A stretch of DNA of 39,526 nt from Halomonas sp. (GCA_003553625.1 PWEV01000270.1:1-39526), one strand, 5' to 3'; counted from the first letter of the stretch, positions 1 to 8,668 are shown. Program-made: numbers and translations. The notes: generated by a model from the sequence alone, not told the origin.

Positions 1-389
1 ATAACGCCTTCATCATCCTCGACGAGAGCCAGAACACCACCCGGGAGCAGATGAAGATGTTCCTGACCCGCATCGGCTTCGGCTCCACTGCGGTCATCAC
101 CGGCGATGTGACCCAGGTCGATCTGCCTCGCGGCCAGACCTCGGGGCTGATCCAGGTGCTGGAGGTCCTCAAGGGAACGCCGGGGATCGGCACCACCCAC
201 TTCGCCGCCAAGGACGTGGTGCGCCATCCGCTGGTTCAGCGCATTATCGAAGCCTACGATCACTTCGAGGCCGGGCAGGAGGTCGCCGAGCGCGCCCGCA
301 AGGAAGCCAAGGATCTGGAGCGGGAGGCGCTGCGCCTCGAGCGCCAGGAACGTCAGGAACGTCTTGACCGCGAACGCGGCGAGTCATGA
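1..389 (+). CDS. ybeZ: PhoH-family ATPase YbeZ, C-terminal part (5' end outside window)
   Basis: The reading frame is open from base 3 and gives the C-terminal ~128 residues of a PhoH-like P-loop ATPase. The first residues include the Walker B region ([10 protein letters not shown]), followed by [13 protein letters not shown] and [12 protein letters not shown], both hallmarks of YbeZ. The Walker A part lies upstream of the window. The last ~45 residues are a charged Glu/Arg-rich helix. YbeZ is thought to be an RNA-associated ATPase or helicase-like partner of the YbeY endoribonuclease. The stop codon overlaps the ybeY start (ATGA), so the two are probably translationally coupled. Family assignment is secure; the physiological role is general knowledge of the family. 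Confidence 0.95.
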   Translation, partial: NAFIILDESQNTTREQMKMFLTRIGFGSTAVITGDVTQVDLPRGQTSGLIQVLEVLKGTPGIGTTHFAAKDVVRHPLVQRIIEAYDHFEAGQEVAERARKEAKDLEREALRLERQERQERLDRERGES

Positions 390-901
390 GCCTCCCCCGG
401 GTCGATCGTCAGGTGGCCATCAAGGCCGAGGGCCTGCCGACCCAGGAGGATCTCGAGGCCTGGGTGACCGCCGTGCTGGTCCACCATGAGGTGGCCGACG
501 ACAGCGAGCTGACCGTCCGCCTGGTGGACGCCGAGGAGAGCCGACAGCTCAACCGCGACTACCGCGGCCGAGACCGTCCCACCAACGTGCTCTCCTTCCC
601 CTTCGAGTGCCCGCCCGGCGTCGAACTGCCCTTGCTCGGCGACCTGGTGATCTGCCACCCAGTGGTGGAGGAAGAGGCCGCCGAACAGGACAAGGCCCGG
701 CGCGATCACTACGCTCATATGGTGGTGCATGGCACCCTGCACCTGCTGGGTCATGACCACATCGAGGATGACGAGGCCGAGGCCATGGAGGCACTGGAGC
801 GAGAGATCCTCGCCGGCCTTGGCATCGACGACCCCTACCGTGAAGCCGGCAGCACTGCCCGCGACGACGACGCTACCGAGGACGAGAGACCCCACCCATG
901 A
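386..901 (+). CDS. ybeY: Endoribonuclease YbeY (16S rRNA maturation)
   Basis: A 171-residue protein of the UPF0054/YbeY family. The metal-binding signature [11 protein letters not shown] is at residues 115-125, with His115, His119 and His125 as expected zinc ligands. The preceding [11 protein letters not shown] stretch (65-74) is also typical. YbeY is a single-strand RNA endonuclease acting in 16S rRNA 3' maturation and ribosome quality control. The start overlaps the ybeZ stop by ATGA, and the stop overlaps the corC start in the same way, so ybeZ-ybeY-corC form a tightly coupled set. The C-terminal ~25 residues are acidic and probably disordered, making this protein a little longer than the E. 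coli one. Confidence 0.96.
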   Translation: MSLPRVDRQVAIKAEGLPTQEDLEAWVTAVLVHHEVADDSELTVRLVDAEESRQLNRDYRGRDRPTNVLSFPFECPPGVELPLLGDLVICHPVVEEEAAEQDKARRDHYAHMVVHGTLHLLGHDHIEDDEAEAMEALEREILAGLGIDDPYREAGSTARDDDATEDERPHP

Positions 902-1767
902 GCGAAGATCGATCGAGCGGCCAGGGCGGCCGATCCTGGCTGGAGAAACTGTTCAACGCCCTGTCCGGTGAAAGCGATGAGCCCAGTTCCCGTGACGAGT
1001 TGCTCGCCTTCCTGCGCCAGGCGGCCAGCCGCCTGAAGCTCGAGCAGGACGCCATGATGATCATCGAGGGCGCCCTCAAGATCAGCGACCAGCAGGTGCG
1101 CGAGGTGCTGATCCCCCGCTCTCAGGTCACCGCCATCGGCCTCGATCAGCCGCTTGAGGAGTACATGCCGATCATCCTCGAGGCCGGACACTCGCGCTAT
1201 CCGGTGATCGGCGAGAACCTCGACGAGGTCAAGGGCATCCTGCTGGCCAAGGATCTGCTGCCGCTGCTCCAGGGCGGCCAGGAAAATGGTCACCCCTTCC
1301 GCCTTGAGGAAGTGGTTCGCACCGCGCTGTTTGTGCCGGAGTCCAAACGGCTCAACAGCCTGCTCAAGGAGTTCCAGGACACCCATAACCACATGGCGAT
1401 CGTGGTGGACGAGTACGGCGGCACCGCCGGCATCGTGACCATCGAGGATATCCTCGAGGAGATCGTCGGCGAGATCGAGGACGAGCACGACGCCGACGAT
1501 GAGGAGGATATCCGCGAACTGGGCGAGGGCCGCTACGCCATTCGCGCCCTGACCCCCATCGAGGATTTCAATGAGCGCTTCGACACCCGCTTCTCCGATG
1601 AGGAGTTCGATACGCTCGGCGGCCTGGTGATGCAGCGCCTGGGCCATCTGCCCGGGCGTGGCGAACACACCGAGATCGGCGGCTGGCGCTTCATCGTGCT
1701 CAACGCCGACAATCGCCGCATCCGCCTGCTGGAAGCCGAGCCTTGCGAAGGGTCTGACGACGCCTGA
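898..1767 (+). CDS. corC: CorC-type CBS-domain protein (magnesium/cobalt efflux-associated)
   Basis: A 289-residue cytosolic protein with a short N-terminal helical segment, a CBS pair at roughly residues 65-195 (around [14 protein letters not shown] and [24 protein letters not shown]) and a CorC/HlyC-type C-terminal domain from about residue 205, containing [19 protein letters not shown]. CorC proteins lack the DUF21 membrane domain of the CorB/CNNM family and were linked genetically to Mg/Co efflux. The position between ybeY and lnt matches the ybeZ-ybeY-corC(ybeX)-lnt order of enterobacteria. Recent work on YbeX points to ribosome metabolism, so the transport role is not certain. Confidence 0.94.
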   Translation: MSEDRSSGQGGRSWLEKLFNALSGESDEPSSRDELLAFLRQAASRLKLEQDAMMIIEGALKISDQQVREVLIPRSQVTAIGLDQPLEEYMPIILEAGHSRYPVIGENLDEVKGILLAKDLLPLLQGGQENGHPFRLEEVVRTALFVPESKRLNSLLKEFQDTHNHMAIVVDEYGGTAGIVTIEDILEEIVGEIEDEHDADDEEDIRELGEGRYAIRALTPIEDFNERFDTRFSDEEFDTLGGLVMQRLGHLPGRGEHTEIGGWRFIVLNADNRRIRLLEAEPCEGSDDA

Positions 1768-1796
1768 GTCCTTGAAACCCGGCCCTCGAATAGAGC

Positions 1797-3293
1797 ATGA
1801 CATGGACGGTCACGATGTCTGAGCTTCGCTTCTCTCCCCTGCTCGGTTGCCTGCTCGCCCTGGCGGCCGGCGTGCTGACCACCCTCACCGCCTCGCCCTT
1901 CGAGCTGTGGTGGCTCGGCCCGGTGGCCGTGGGGCTGATCTACCTGGGCGTTCATGCGCTGACCCCCGGCCAGGCCGCCCTGCGCGGCTGGTGCTATGGC
2001 CTGGGGCTGTTCGGCTCCGGTGCCTCCTGGGTCTACGTATCGATCCACGACTACGGCTACACCGGCGTGCCCCTCGCGGTATTTCTCACCGCGCTCTTCG
2101 TGGCCAGCATGGCGCTGTTCCTGGCGGTGACCCTGTGGCTCTACCGCCGCCTTTGCGGACCGCGGCTGGCCTTCCTCTCGTTTGCCGGCGCCTGGGTGCT
2201 GGGCGAGTGGCTGCGCACCTGGCTGTTTACCGGTTTCCCCTGGCTGCTGCTCGGCAGCGCCCACGTTGACTCTCCGCTCGCCGCCTGGGCGCCCATCGGC
2301 GGGGTCTACCTGCTGTCGCTGATCACCGCGCTTACCGGCACCCTGCTGGTGGAGTTCCTGGCCCGACGCTGGTGGGTCGTGGCCCCCGTCGCTGTCCTGT
2401 GGCTCGTGCCGCTGATCCTGCCCACGCAGTGGACCCAGCCCACCGGCGAGCCGCTGCGCGTCGCCCTGCTGCAGGGCAACCTGGACCAGCTGATCAAGTG
2501 GACCCCGGAGGGCCAGCGCGAGGCCGCCAACATCTACAGCGAACTGACCCGCGCCCAGCCCGATGACCTCGACCTCATCGTCTGGCCCGAGGCGGCGCTG
2601 CCGATGTTCGAGGATCAGGCGCGACCGATCCTGGAGCGGGTGCAGTCCAACCTCGCTCCCGGCACCGCCCTGCTGACCGGCATCCTCCAACGCGACATCG
2701 AGGGGAACTACTTCAACAGCGTGATCGGCCTCGGCGAGGTCGAGGGCGAGTACCGCAAGGAACATCTGGTGCCCTTTGGCGAGTACCTGCCCCTGGAGAG
2801 CCTGCTGGCCGGCACCATTGCCTTCTTCGATCTGCCGATGCCGGCCATGACCCCGGGACCCTCCGACCAGACACCGATACGTGTCGCCGGCACCACCATC
2901 GGCAACGCCATCTGCTACGAGATCATCTATGCCGACCTGGTGGCCGAGCGCGCCCGGGACAGCGAGCTGCTGTTGACTGTCTCCAACGACACCTGGTTCG
3001 GCGCGTCCATCGGACCCCTGCAGCATCTGCAGATGGCGCGGCTTCGCGCACTGGAAAACGGCCGCTATCTGATGCGCGCCACCAGCAACGGCGTGACCGT
3101 GATCGTCGACAGCCGGGGCCGCATCACCGCCCGCGCGCCCCAGTTCGAAGTGGCCAGCATCACCGGTGAAGTGGTCCCCATGCGCGGGCTCACTCCCTTC
3201 ACCCGCACCGGCAGCTGGCCCGCCTGGCTGCTTGCCGCACTGCTGGTGCTGCCCGGCCTGCGCCGCAAGCCGCAAGCCGGGCGACAGCAATAG
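1797..3293 (+). CDS. lnt: Apolipoprotein N-acyltransferase
   Basis: An inner-membrane enzyme adding the third acyl chain to the N-terminal Cys of lipoproteins. The N-terminal ~210 residues hold about six to seven hydrophobic segments. A periplasmic nitrilase-like domain follows (residues ~218-460) and a last transmembrane segment lies near 472-488. The catalytic triad is visible as Glu265 (VWPEAALP), Lys321 (YRKEHLVPFGEY) and Cys373 (NAICYEIIY). Length is 498 residues, close to the usual ~510. An alternative ATG at 1815 (residue 7) is possible because neither start has a strong ribosome binding site. The gene follows corC after 29 bases and ends in front of a terminator hairpin. Confidence 0.95.
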   Translation: MTWTVTMSELRFSPLLGCLLALAAGVLTTLTASPFELWWLGPVAVGLIYLGVHALTPGQAALRGWCYGLGLFGSGASWVYVSIHDYGYTGVPLAVFLTALFVASMALFLAVTLWLYRRLCGPRLAFLSFAGAWVLGEWLRTWLFTGFPWLLLGSAHVDSPLAAWAPIGGVYLLSLITALTGTLLVEFLARRWWVVAPVAVLWLVPLILPTQWTQPTGEPLRVALLQGNLDQLIKWTPEGQREAANIYSELTRAQPDDLDLIVWPEAALPMFEDQARPILERVQSNLAPGTALLTGILQRDIEGNYFNSVIGLGEVEGEYRKEHLVPFGEYLPLESLLAGTIAFFDLPMPAMTPGPSDQTPIRVAGTTIGNAICYEIIYADLVAERARDSELLLTVSNDTWFGASIGPLQHLQMARLRALENGRYLMRATSNGVTVIVDSRGRITARAPQFEVASITGEVVPMRGLTPFTRTGSWPAWLLAALLVLPGLRRKPQAGRQQ

Positions 3294-3321
3294 TCCGCCT
3301 CTTCCAAGGGTCCCAATGGCA

Positions 3322-3355
3322 AACGCCCCCGCAACTCACTCGCTGCGGGGGCGTT
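3322..3355. terminator. Bidirectional terminator between convergent lnt and phaC
   Basis: A 12-bp perfect inverted repeat (AACGCCCCCGCA at 3322-3333 and its complement at 3344-3355) with a 10-base loop, lying between the convergent stops of lnt and phaC. On the plus strand it is followed by a short T-rich run (CTTCTTC) and on the minus strand by GTTT. It can plausibly stop transcription from both sides. Confidence 0.8.
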
Positions 3356-3408
3356 CTTCTTCAAGCATCAGGCTTGTGGCATAAAGCGCAGGGCGAAGCC
3401 CGGCCGCC

Positions 3409-5247
3409 TCAGGCTTCCGAGGAAGGCGGGATTTCGTCCAGCACCTCGGGGATGGTCATCTTCACGTAGCGGCCGGGAGCCGGCTCGAGAATATCGAGCT
3501 CGCCGTCGCCCGGCTGGCGAGCCGGGACCATCTTCTCGGTGTCGGCATAGCCGTTCTCGGTGATCCACGCCTGCCAGTGGGGCCACCAGGAACCATCGTG
3601 CTGCTCTGCGCCGGCGAGCCACTCCTCGTGGGTCTCGGGCAGGGCGTCATTGGTCCAGAAGCCGTACTTGTTCTTGCTCGGCGGATTGACCACCCCGGCG
3701 ATGTGGCCGGAGCCGCCCAGCACGAACTTGACCGGCCCCTTGGGCAGCAGCGCGCCGTAGTACGTGCTGTTCCACTTGGCGATGTGATCCTCGCGTGTGG
3801 AGAGGAAATAGCTCGGGATGGAGACCTTGCGCAGATCGATCTTGACTCCGTCCAGCTCGATACCGCCGGGTTCGACCAGGCGATTCTCCAGGTACATGTG
3901 GCGCAGGTACCAGCCGTGGGTGGCCGCCGGCAGGTTGGTGCCGTCGGTATTCCAGTAGAGCAGATCGAAGGGTGTCGGCACGTCGCCCTTGAGGTAGTTG
4001 CTGATGTAGAACGACCAGAACAGGTCGTTCTCGCGCAGCAGGTTGAAGCTGAAGGCCATGGCCCGGCCGTCCAGATAGCCGTCACGCGCCATCTTCTCTT
4101 CGATGCCCTGCAGCACGGGCTCGGAGAGGAAGACACCGATCTCGCCCGGATCGCGGAAGTCCTGCAGGGTGGTCATGTAGGTGACCGACTTTACCTTGCG
4201 CCCGCGGCGGGTGCTGGTCAGATAGGCCACGGTGGAAGCGGCCAGGGTGCCGCCCACGCAGTAGCTCAGCATGTTGACGGACTTCTCGCCGGTGGCCTGC
4301 TCGATCGCCTCCATGGCGTCGATGGGGCCGAGCTGCATGAAGTCGGCCCAGGTGAGGTCGCGCTGCGCGGGACCGGGGTTGCGCCAGGAGATCAGGAACA
4401 CGGTGTGGCCCTGGCCGACCAGCCACTTGACCATCGAATTATCCTCGCGCAGATCGAGGATGTAGTACTTGTTGATCCAGGGCGGAACAATCAGCAGCGG
4501 GGTCTTGAAGACCTCCTCTGTGGTCGGCGTGTACTGGATCAGCTGGATCAGCTCGTTCTCGTAGACCACCGAGCCCGGCGTCACGGCGATGTTGCGGCCG
4601 ACCTCGAAGGCGCTGCGGTCGGTCATGGTGACATTGAGACCCTCGGCGGAGTTGCCCAGGTCCTCGCGCAGCCTGGCGAGCCCGTCCACCAGATTCTGAC
4701 CGCGGGTCTCGATTGTCTTGCGCATCACCTCGGGGTTGGTGGTCACGAAGTTGGTCGGCGCCATGGCGTTAACCATCTGACGGGAATAGAAGTTAAGCCG
4801 GTGCTTCTGGTCGGTGGGCAAATCGAGGCCTTCGATCAGTTCCTCGACCGTGCGGGAGAACAGCAGGTACTGCTGCATGATCGCCAGGTAGTAGGGGTCG
4901 CTGGTCCAGGCGTCGTCCTTGAAGCGACGGTCGCCCTTGGGCGGCGTCACCAGCGGCTCGACCTCCTCGCCGGCCATGGAGCGCATCCCGTTCTGCCACA
5001 GCTGGAACTGGTCCTGCATCAGCCGCGCCTGGGTCTGCCAGAGCTGAGGAGGATTGCGCATCAGCGACTCGGCCGCCGCCTGGAAGCTGTCGCGCATGTC
5101 CCCGTAAACGGAATCGGCAGCATCGCTGGGCACGATCTTCTCAAGCAGATCGCCCATCAGAGCACGGTACTCTTCGCCAATCTCCTTGAGCTGGGCGTTC
5201 CACGCCTCGAGCTCGGCCTGTGTCGGTGCTTCAACCCCTGGATGCAT
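3409..5247 (-). CDS. phaC: Class I poly(3-hydroxyalkanoate) synthase PhaC
   Basis: A 612-residue polymerase that joins hydroxyacyl-CoA into polyhydroxyalkanoate at the granule surface. The N-terminal domain (to ~residue 220) is followed by an alpha/beta-hydrolase core. The lipase-like box is SYCVGG, with nucleophile Cys330; other class I enzymes usually have Gly in the first position. The remaining triad residues are Asp487 (STREDH) and His515 (GGSGHIAG). PPWINKYYILDL (255-266) is a typical PhaC stretch. The ATG has a strong AGGAGG site. The gene lies 137 bases downstream of the phasin gene, with a terminator in between, and no separate phaC promoter is obvious in the 56 bases that follow it. 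Confidence 0.96.
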   Translation of the reverse strand: MHPGVEAPTQAELEAWNAQLKEIGEEYRALMGDLLEKIVPSDAADSVYGDMRDSFQAAAESLMRNPPQLWQTQARLMQDQFQLWQNGMRSMAGEEVEPLVTPPKGDRRFKDDAWTSDPYYLAIMQQYLLFSRTVEELIEGLDLPTDQKHRLNFYSRQMVNAMAPTNFVTTNPEVMRKTIETRGQNLVDGLARLREDLGNSAEGLNVTMTDRSAFEVGRNIAVTPGSVVYENELIQLIQYTPTTEEVFKTPLLIVPPWINKYYILDLREDNSMVKWLVGQGHTVFLISWRNPGPAQRDLTWADFMQLGPIDAMEAIEQATGEKSVNMLSYCVGGTLAASTVAYLTSTRRGRKVKSVTYMTTLQDFRDPGEIGVFLSEPVLQGIEEKMARDGYLDGRAMAFSFNLLRENDLFWSFYISNYLKGDVPTPFDLLYWNTDGTNLPAATHGWYLRHMYLENRLVEPGGIELDGVKIDLRKVSIPSYFLSTREDHIAKWNSTYYGALLPKGPVKFVLGGSGHIAGVVNPPSKNKYGFWTNDALPETHEEWLAGAEQHDGSWWPHWQAWITENGYADTEKMVPARQPGDGELDILEPAPGRYVKMTIPEVLDEIPPSSEA

Positions 5248-5290
5248 TGACCCCTCCTGGCGCGCCGATCACCCTTCGGGATCCGGCTTA

Positions 5291-5328
5291 GAAAAACAAA
5301 ACTCGCCACTCGTAACCAACGAGTAGCG
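5291..5328 (-). terminator. Intrinsic terminator between phasin gene and phaC
   Basis: Read on the minus strand, a 10-bp stem (arms 5319-5328 and 5304-5313, one U-G pair, 5-base loop) is followed by a T-tract with sequence TTTTGTTTTTC at 5291-5301. It sits downstream of the phasin stop and upstream of phaC in the same direction. It would end phasin mRNA, leaving phaC to readthrough or a separate start. A second hairpin without a T-run (5357-5376) lies directly after the phasin stop. Confidence 0.8.
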
Positions 5329-5384
5329 ACTTGTCCAGCGACACGCATGGACGTGCCGCCGGATGTTCGTCCGGCGACGACGGC

Positions 5385-5825
5385 TCAGCTCTTGCTGGCA
5401 CCGCGTGCGGAGGTGGCCTTGGCAGTTTCGGCCTTGGCGGTTTCGGCCTTGTCCGGCTGACCACCGGCAGCCTTGGCGGCGACCTTCTCGGTCAGCTTGG
5501 CCTGCTCGGCGAACAGCGTCTCCAGCTCGGTCTTGAACTCCATGCTCATCTCTGACAGCGCCTTGGCATCCTCCAGCATCTGCTGGGAGAGCTGATTCAT
5601 TACCTCGGCCTGGCGAGCGCTGAACGCCTGCATGGAGTCGGAGTCGCTGATATCGCTGGCGTCACGGAGACGCTCGGTACCGAGCTGACTGTAGCGCTTC
5701 ATGGACTCCATCTGGTACTGGGTCAGCTTTTCCATGTTGTCCAGCATCAGGGAGTTGAGCTTACGCATCGGCTCGAAGAACTGGCGAGTCTGCTCGTTGA
5801 AGTTTTCGATCATCTTGTCTTGCAT
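5385..5825 (-). CDS. phaP: Phasin, PHA granule surface protein
   Basis: A 146-residue, almost entirely helical protein beginning MQDKMIENFNEQTRQFFEPM. It has repeated amphipathic stretches rich in Met, Gln, Glu and Lys, and an Ala/Lys/Thr-rich C-terminal tail (AETAKAETAK). Phasins coat PHA granules, limit coalescence and can activate the synthase. The start at 5825 is chosen because it has GGGAG nine bases upstream and begins the family-like N-terminus; the frame stays open 20 codons further up. The position just upstream of phaC in the same direction supports the call. Assignment to the Phasin_2-type family is from sequence character and context, not from a profile search. Confidence 0.88.
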   Translation of the reverse strand: MQDKMIENFNEQTRQFFEPMRKLNSLMLDNMEKLTQYQMESMKRYSQLGTERLRDASDISDSDSMQAFSARQAEVMNQLSQQMLEDAKALSEMSMEFKTELETLFAEQAKLTEKVAAKAAGGQPDKAETAKAETAKATSARGASKS

Positions 5826-5876
5826 GGCGGTTGCTCCCGAAACAAAAAAAGGTTGGCGGGCGGCGCGCCCGACATC

Positions 5877-5921
5877 ATGTTGCAATGCACAAAGCGTAGT
5901 CTGACATGCTCAATGTTGCAA
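5877..5921. promoter_or_regulatory. Pair of ATGTTGCAA repeats bracketing the phasin promoter (putative operator)
   Basis: The 9-mer ATGTTGCAA occurs at 5877-5885 and again at 5913-5921, 36 bases apart start to start. One copy covers the candidate -35 and the other lies just past the candidate -10, near the predicted transcription start. The downstream copy runs into TTGCAATGCA, a TGCA-rich near-palindrome. TGC/GCA-rich sites are known for PhaR-type repressors that control phasin genes, so a PHA-responsive repressor site is plausible. The regulator gene is not in this window. Confidence 0.45.
5893..5921 (-). promoter_or_regulatory. Candidate phasin promoter
   Basis: On the minus strand a -35-like TTGCAA (5916-5921) and a -10-like TACGCT (5893-5898) are separated by 17 bases, about 70 bases upstream of the phasin start. 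The match to the sigma-70 consensus is only moderate. The -35 lies within one copy of a repeated 9-bp element. Confidence 0.4.
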
Positions 5922-5942
5922 GACGATGAAAGGCTAAGGGGA

Positions 5943-6428
5943 CTACTCGCTCTTGGGTTTTGCCCGGGAGCGTGCGCTCGCGGTGCCCTTCTTCGCCGAA
6001 CTGCCACTGTCTGCGCTCTTGCCGGTCTCGCTCGTGGAGGCGGTGGACGAAGGTGACGCAGCGGATGCAGACGCGGGCGATGCATCGCTCTTCGCCGCCC
6101 TGGTCTCGTCAGGCGTCTCCCTGGACGCGCTCTGACCGGCCTGCTTCAGCATGTCGAGCATCATCTGCTGGTAGGTGCCGAAGCTGGACAATCCCTGGGA
6201 GAGCCCCTGGGATACTCCCTGGGAAAGCCCCTGGGTCAGGCCCTGCCCCATCCCCGACTGCTGCAGGTAGGGCTGCATCAGGCTCATGGGGTCATAGCCC
6301 TCGACACCCGACTCCATCTGCTTCTTGATCTGATCAAGCATCTGCTGCTGGAAGACCGCCACATCGGGCAGGCCCAGCGACTGGCGAAACTCGTCGGGGG
6401 TCAGGTCGAATTCGACATTGATCTTCAT
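5943..6428 (-). CDS. DUF6489-like PHA-cluster protein with QGLS repeats and Ser/Ala/Lys-rich tail
   Basis: A 161-residue protein. The N-terminal ~35 residues (MKINVEFDLTPDEFRQSLGL, then PDVAVFQQQ) resemble what I recall as the DUF6489 family. Residues 62-81 are a four-residue repeat of the form QGLS, encoded by 12-bp tandem repeats. A short amphipathic helix follows (GTYQQMMLDMLKQ). From ~100 to the end the chain is low-complexity Ser/Ala/Thr with scattered basic residues, ending in RSRAKPKSE. The basic tail recalls nucleoid- or granule-linking proteins such as PhaF/PhaM, but no homology is shown. Location upstream of phasin and phaC in the same direction suggests a PHA granule role. Start supported by AAGGG about nine bases upstream. 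Confidence 0.8.
   Translation of the reverse strand: MKINVEFDLTPDEFRQSLGLPDVAVFQQQMLDQIKKQMESGVEGYDPMSLMQPYLQQSGMGQGLTQGLSQGVSQGLSQGLSSFGTYQQMMLDMLKQAGQSASRETPDETRAAKSDASPASASAASPSSTASTSETGKSADSGSSAKKGTASARSRAKPKSE
6193..6252. repeat. 12-bp tandem repeat inside the DUF6489-like gene
   Basis: Five successive 12-base units beginning CCCTGGGA or close variants (starts at 6193, 6205, 6217, 6229, 6241; the last is diverged). On the coding strand they encode the four-residue QGLS/QGVS/QGLT repeat. Unit number could vary between strains by slippage. Confidence 0.85.
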
Positions 6429-6495
6429 GGCGTTGCCCTTGCAGTGGTGTTGTCAGGGAGTGTAGCAGCCCGTTCAGTGACCGGAGGAGACCTCC

Positions 6496-7581
6496 TCAAC
6501 GCAACACCGGGGTCTCCACGCACACCTCGGCATTCTGGGCGCGATGGCGAAGCAGGTGGTCCATCAGCGTCAGCGCCATCATCGCCTCGGCGATGGGCGT
6601 GGCGCGAATGCCCACGCAGGGGTCATGCCGCCCCTTGGTGACCACCTCCACCGCATTTCCGTGGACGTCGATGCTGCGCCCCGGCGTGGTGATGCTGGAG
6701 GTGGGCTTGAGCGCCAGGTGGGCAACGATGGCCTGGCCGCTGGAGATGCCGCCAAGCACCCCGCCGGCGTGATTGGAGAGGAACCCCTCGGGAGTCATCT
6801 CGTCGCGGTGCTCACTGCCGCGCTGGGCCACGGAGGCGAAGCCCTCGCCGATCTCCACGCCCTTCACCGCGTTGATGCTCATCAGGCCATGGGCCAGTTC
6901 GGCATCCAGACGATCAAATACCGGCTCACCGAGTCCAGGCGGCACGCCCTCGGCCACCACGGTGATCTTCGCGCCCACGGAGTCCTGATCCCGGCGCAGC
7001 TGGTCCATGTAGGCTTCGAGTTCTGGCACCCGTGCCGGGTCGGGACAGAAGAAGGGGTTGTCATGCACCGCCGCCCACTCCTTGAAGGCGATCTCGATGG
7101 GCCCCAGCTGGCTCATGAAGCCGCGCACGAGGATGCCCTGAGTGGCGAGGAACTTCTTTGCAATGGCACCCGCCGCCACCCGCATGGCGGTCTCACGAGC
7201 GCTGGAACGCCCGCCGCCGCGGTAATCACGGATGCCGTACTTGTGGTGGTAGCTGTAGTCGGCGTGGGCCGGACGGAACTGGTCCTTGATCTTGGAGTAG
7301 TCCCCGGAGCGCTGGTCGGTGTTCTCGATCAGCAGGCCGATCGAGGTACCGGTGGTGACTCCCTCGAAGACACCGGAGAGGATCTTCACCTGGTCGGGCT
7401 CGCGGCGCTGAGTGGTGTGTCTCGAGGTGCCCGGACGACGACGGTCGAGGTCACGCTGCAGCTCTTCCTCGCTGAGGGGCAACCCTGGCGGGCAGCCATC
7501 AACGATGGCACCGAGTGCGGGGCCGTGGCTCTCGCCGAAGGTGGTGACGGTGAACAGCTTGCCGAAGGTGTTGCCGGACAT
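6496..7581 (-). CDS. aroC: Chorismate synthase
   Basis: A 361-residue enzyme of the shikimate pathway converting 5-enolpyruvylshikimate-3-phosphate to chorismate with reduced FMN. The N-terminus [20 protein letters not shown] is diagnostic, and the other family signatures are present ([29 protein letters not shown] in pieces around residues 100-130, and [13 protein letters not shown] near 270). Length matches the bifunctional-type bacterial enzymes. The ATG has AAGGAG eight bases upstream. It follows prmB by 27 bases on the same strand, the same prmB-aroC order as in E. coli, and so is probably cotranscribed with it. Confidence 0.97.
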   Translation of the reverse strand: MSGNTFGKLFTVTTFGESHGPALGAIVDGCPPGLPLSEEELQRDLDRRRPGTSRHTTQRREPDQVKILSGVFEGVTTGTSIGLLIENTDQRSGDYSKIKDQFRPAHADYSYHHKYGIRDYRGGGRSSARETAMRVAAGAIAKKFLATQGILVRGFMSQLGPIEIAFKEWAAVHDNPFFCPDPARVPELEAYMDQLRRDQDSVGAKITVVAEGVPPGLGEPVFDRLDAELAHGLMSINAVKGVEIGEGFASVAQRGSEHRDEMTPEGFLSNHAGGVLGGISSGQAIVAHLALKPTSSITTPGRSIDVHGNAVEVVTKGRHDPCVGIRATPIAEAMMALTLMDHLLRHRAQNAEVCVETPVLR

Positions 7582-7608
7582 GGGCGCTTCTCCTTGAGGG
7601 GGCGTGGA

Positions 7609-8556
7609 TCAGGCGAAGGACGCCGCATGGGCGTCGAGTTCATCGGCGGTAAGGGCGAATACCCCCTGGCCGCCGCGCTCGAATTCGAGCCACAGGAAGG
7701 GCACCTCGGGAAAGGCGGTCTCCAGGTGATGGTCGGAGTTGCCGACCTCGACGATCAGCACGCCACGCTCGGTGAGGTGCTGTCGTGCCTTGCCCAGGAT
7801 GCGTCGAACGATCTCCAGGCCGTCGCTACCGGCGCCCAGTGCCAGGGCCGGTTCGTGGCGAAACTCGGCGGGCATGGCGGCCAGGTCCCGGGCATCCACG
7901 TAGGGCGGGTTGCAGACGATCAGATCATAGCGACCGGGCAGGGCGGCAAAGAGGTCGGACTCGACGGCACGCACCCGGCCTCCCACATCGTGGCGCGTGA
8001 TGTTCTGACGGGCCACCGCCAGGGCCTCCTGGCTGATGTCGCCGAGATCTACCTCGCAGGTGGGCAGGTGCAGGGCGGTGGCGATGCCGATACAGCCGGA
8101 GCCCGCGCACAGGTCGAGGATCCGGGCCGGCGGATCCTCGGGGAACCAGGCGGCGAAACCGTGCTCGATCAACTCGGCGATGGGCGAGCGCGGGATCAGC
8201 ACCCGCTCGTCCACGTCGAAGGGGTAGCCGGCGAAGAAGGCCTCGCCCAGCAGGTAGGGCAGCGGGCGGCGCGTGGTGATGCGCTCGCGCACCAGACCCA
8301 CGATGCGGCCGCGCTCGACGGGCAGCAGGCGTGCGTCGAGCACCGCCGGGTCCACGTTCCAGGGCAGATGCAGAGCGCCCAGGGTCAACGCCACCGCCTC
8401 GTCCCAGGCGGACTCGGTGCCATGGCCGAAGAAGAGTCCGGCCAGGTGAAACTCGCTGGCCGCCCAGCGCAGGCAGTCGCGCAGGGTCACCAGGCCATCG
8501 CGCAGCTCGGCGTCGGGAAGGGTCAGGGTCGAGAGGGAATCGTTGCGGGCGGCCAC
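7609..8556 (-). CDS. prmB: Ribosomal protein uL3 N5-glutamine methyltransferase PrmB
   Basis: A 315-residue class I SAM-dependent methyltransferase that methylates a Gln of ribosomal protein L3. The SAM-binding motif is [15 protein letters not shown] and the catalytic NPPY motif is in [13 protein letters not shown], which marks the PrmB/PrmC/HemK family. [17 protein letters not shown] is typical of PrmB. The frame is open for another 131 codons upstream, but that part is Arg/Ser-rich and overlaps the divergent Smr gene. I therefore choose the GTG at 8556, which has AGGA six bases upstream and gives the usual family length. The gene is divergent from an Smr-domain gene and upstream of aroC. 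Confidence 0.94.
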   Translation of the reverse strand: MAARNDSLSTLTLPDAELRDGLVTLRDCLRWAASEFHLAGLFFGHGTESAWDEAVALTLGALHLPWNVDPAVLDARLLPVERGRIVGLVRERITTRRPLPYLLGEAFFAGYPFDVDERVLIPRSPIAELIEHGFAAWFPEDPPARILDLCAGSGCIGIATALHLPTCEVDLGDISQEALAVARQNITRHDVGGRVRAVESDLFAALPGRYDLIVCNPPYVDARDLAAMPAEFRHEPALALGAGSDGLEIVRRILGKARQHLTERGVLIVEVGNSDHHLETAFPEVPFLWLEFERGGQGVFALTADELDAHAASFA

Positions 8557-8608
8557 GTGGTGTCCTGTGGTTGTCGGCGAGAGAAGCCGATTGTAACCGC
8601 CGGGACGG

Positions 8609-8636
8609 TTCACAGCCACGCCACGCTGGTTATACT
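8609..8636 (+). promoter_or_regulatory. Sigma-70-type promoter for the Smr-domain gene
   Basis: TTCACA at 8609-8614 and TATACT at 8631-8636, each five of six matches to consensus, are separated by 16 bases. They lie in the divergent prmB/smr intergenic region, 32 bases before the Smr start codon. Confidence 0.65.
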
Positions 8637-8668
8637 GGCCTCCCTGCACCCAACTGGCCCCAATCGCC

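Noticed and set aside
3..50. DESQN instead of DEAQN in the YbeZ Walker B region as an anomaly
   Set aside because: I recall Ser at this place in many gammaproteobacterial PhoH proteins, so it is probably ordinary variation.
1533..3290. 585-codon open frame on the minus strand
   Set aside because: Antisense to lnt and the end of corC; low-complexity Gln/Gly-rich shadow.
3577..5250. 557-codon open frame on the plus strand
   Set aside because: Antisense to phaC; Gly/His/Val-rich shadow composition.
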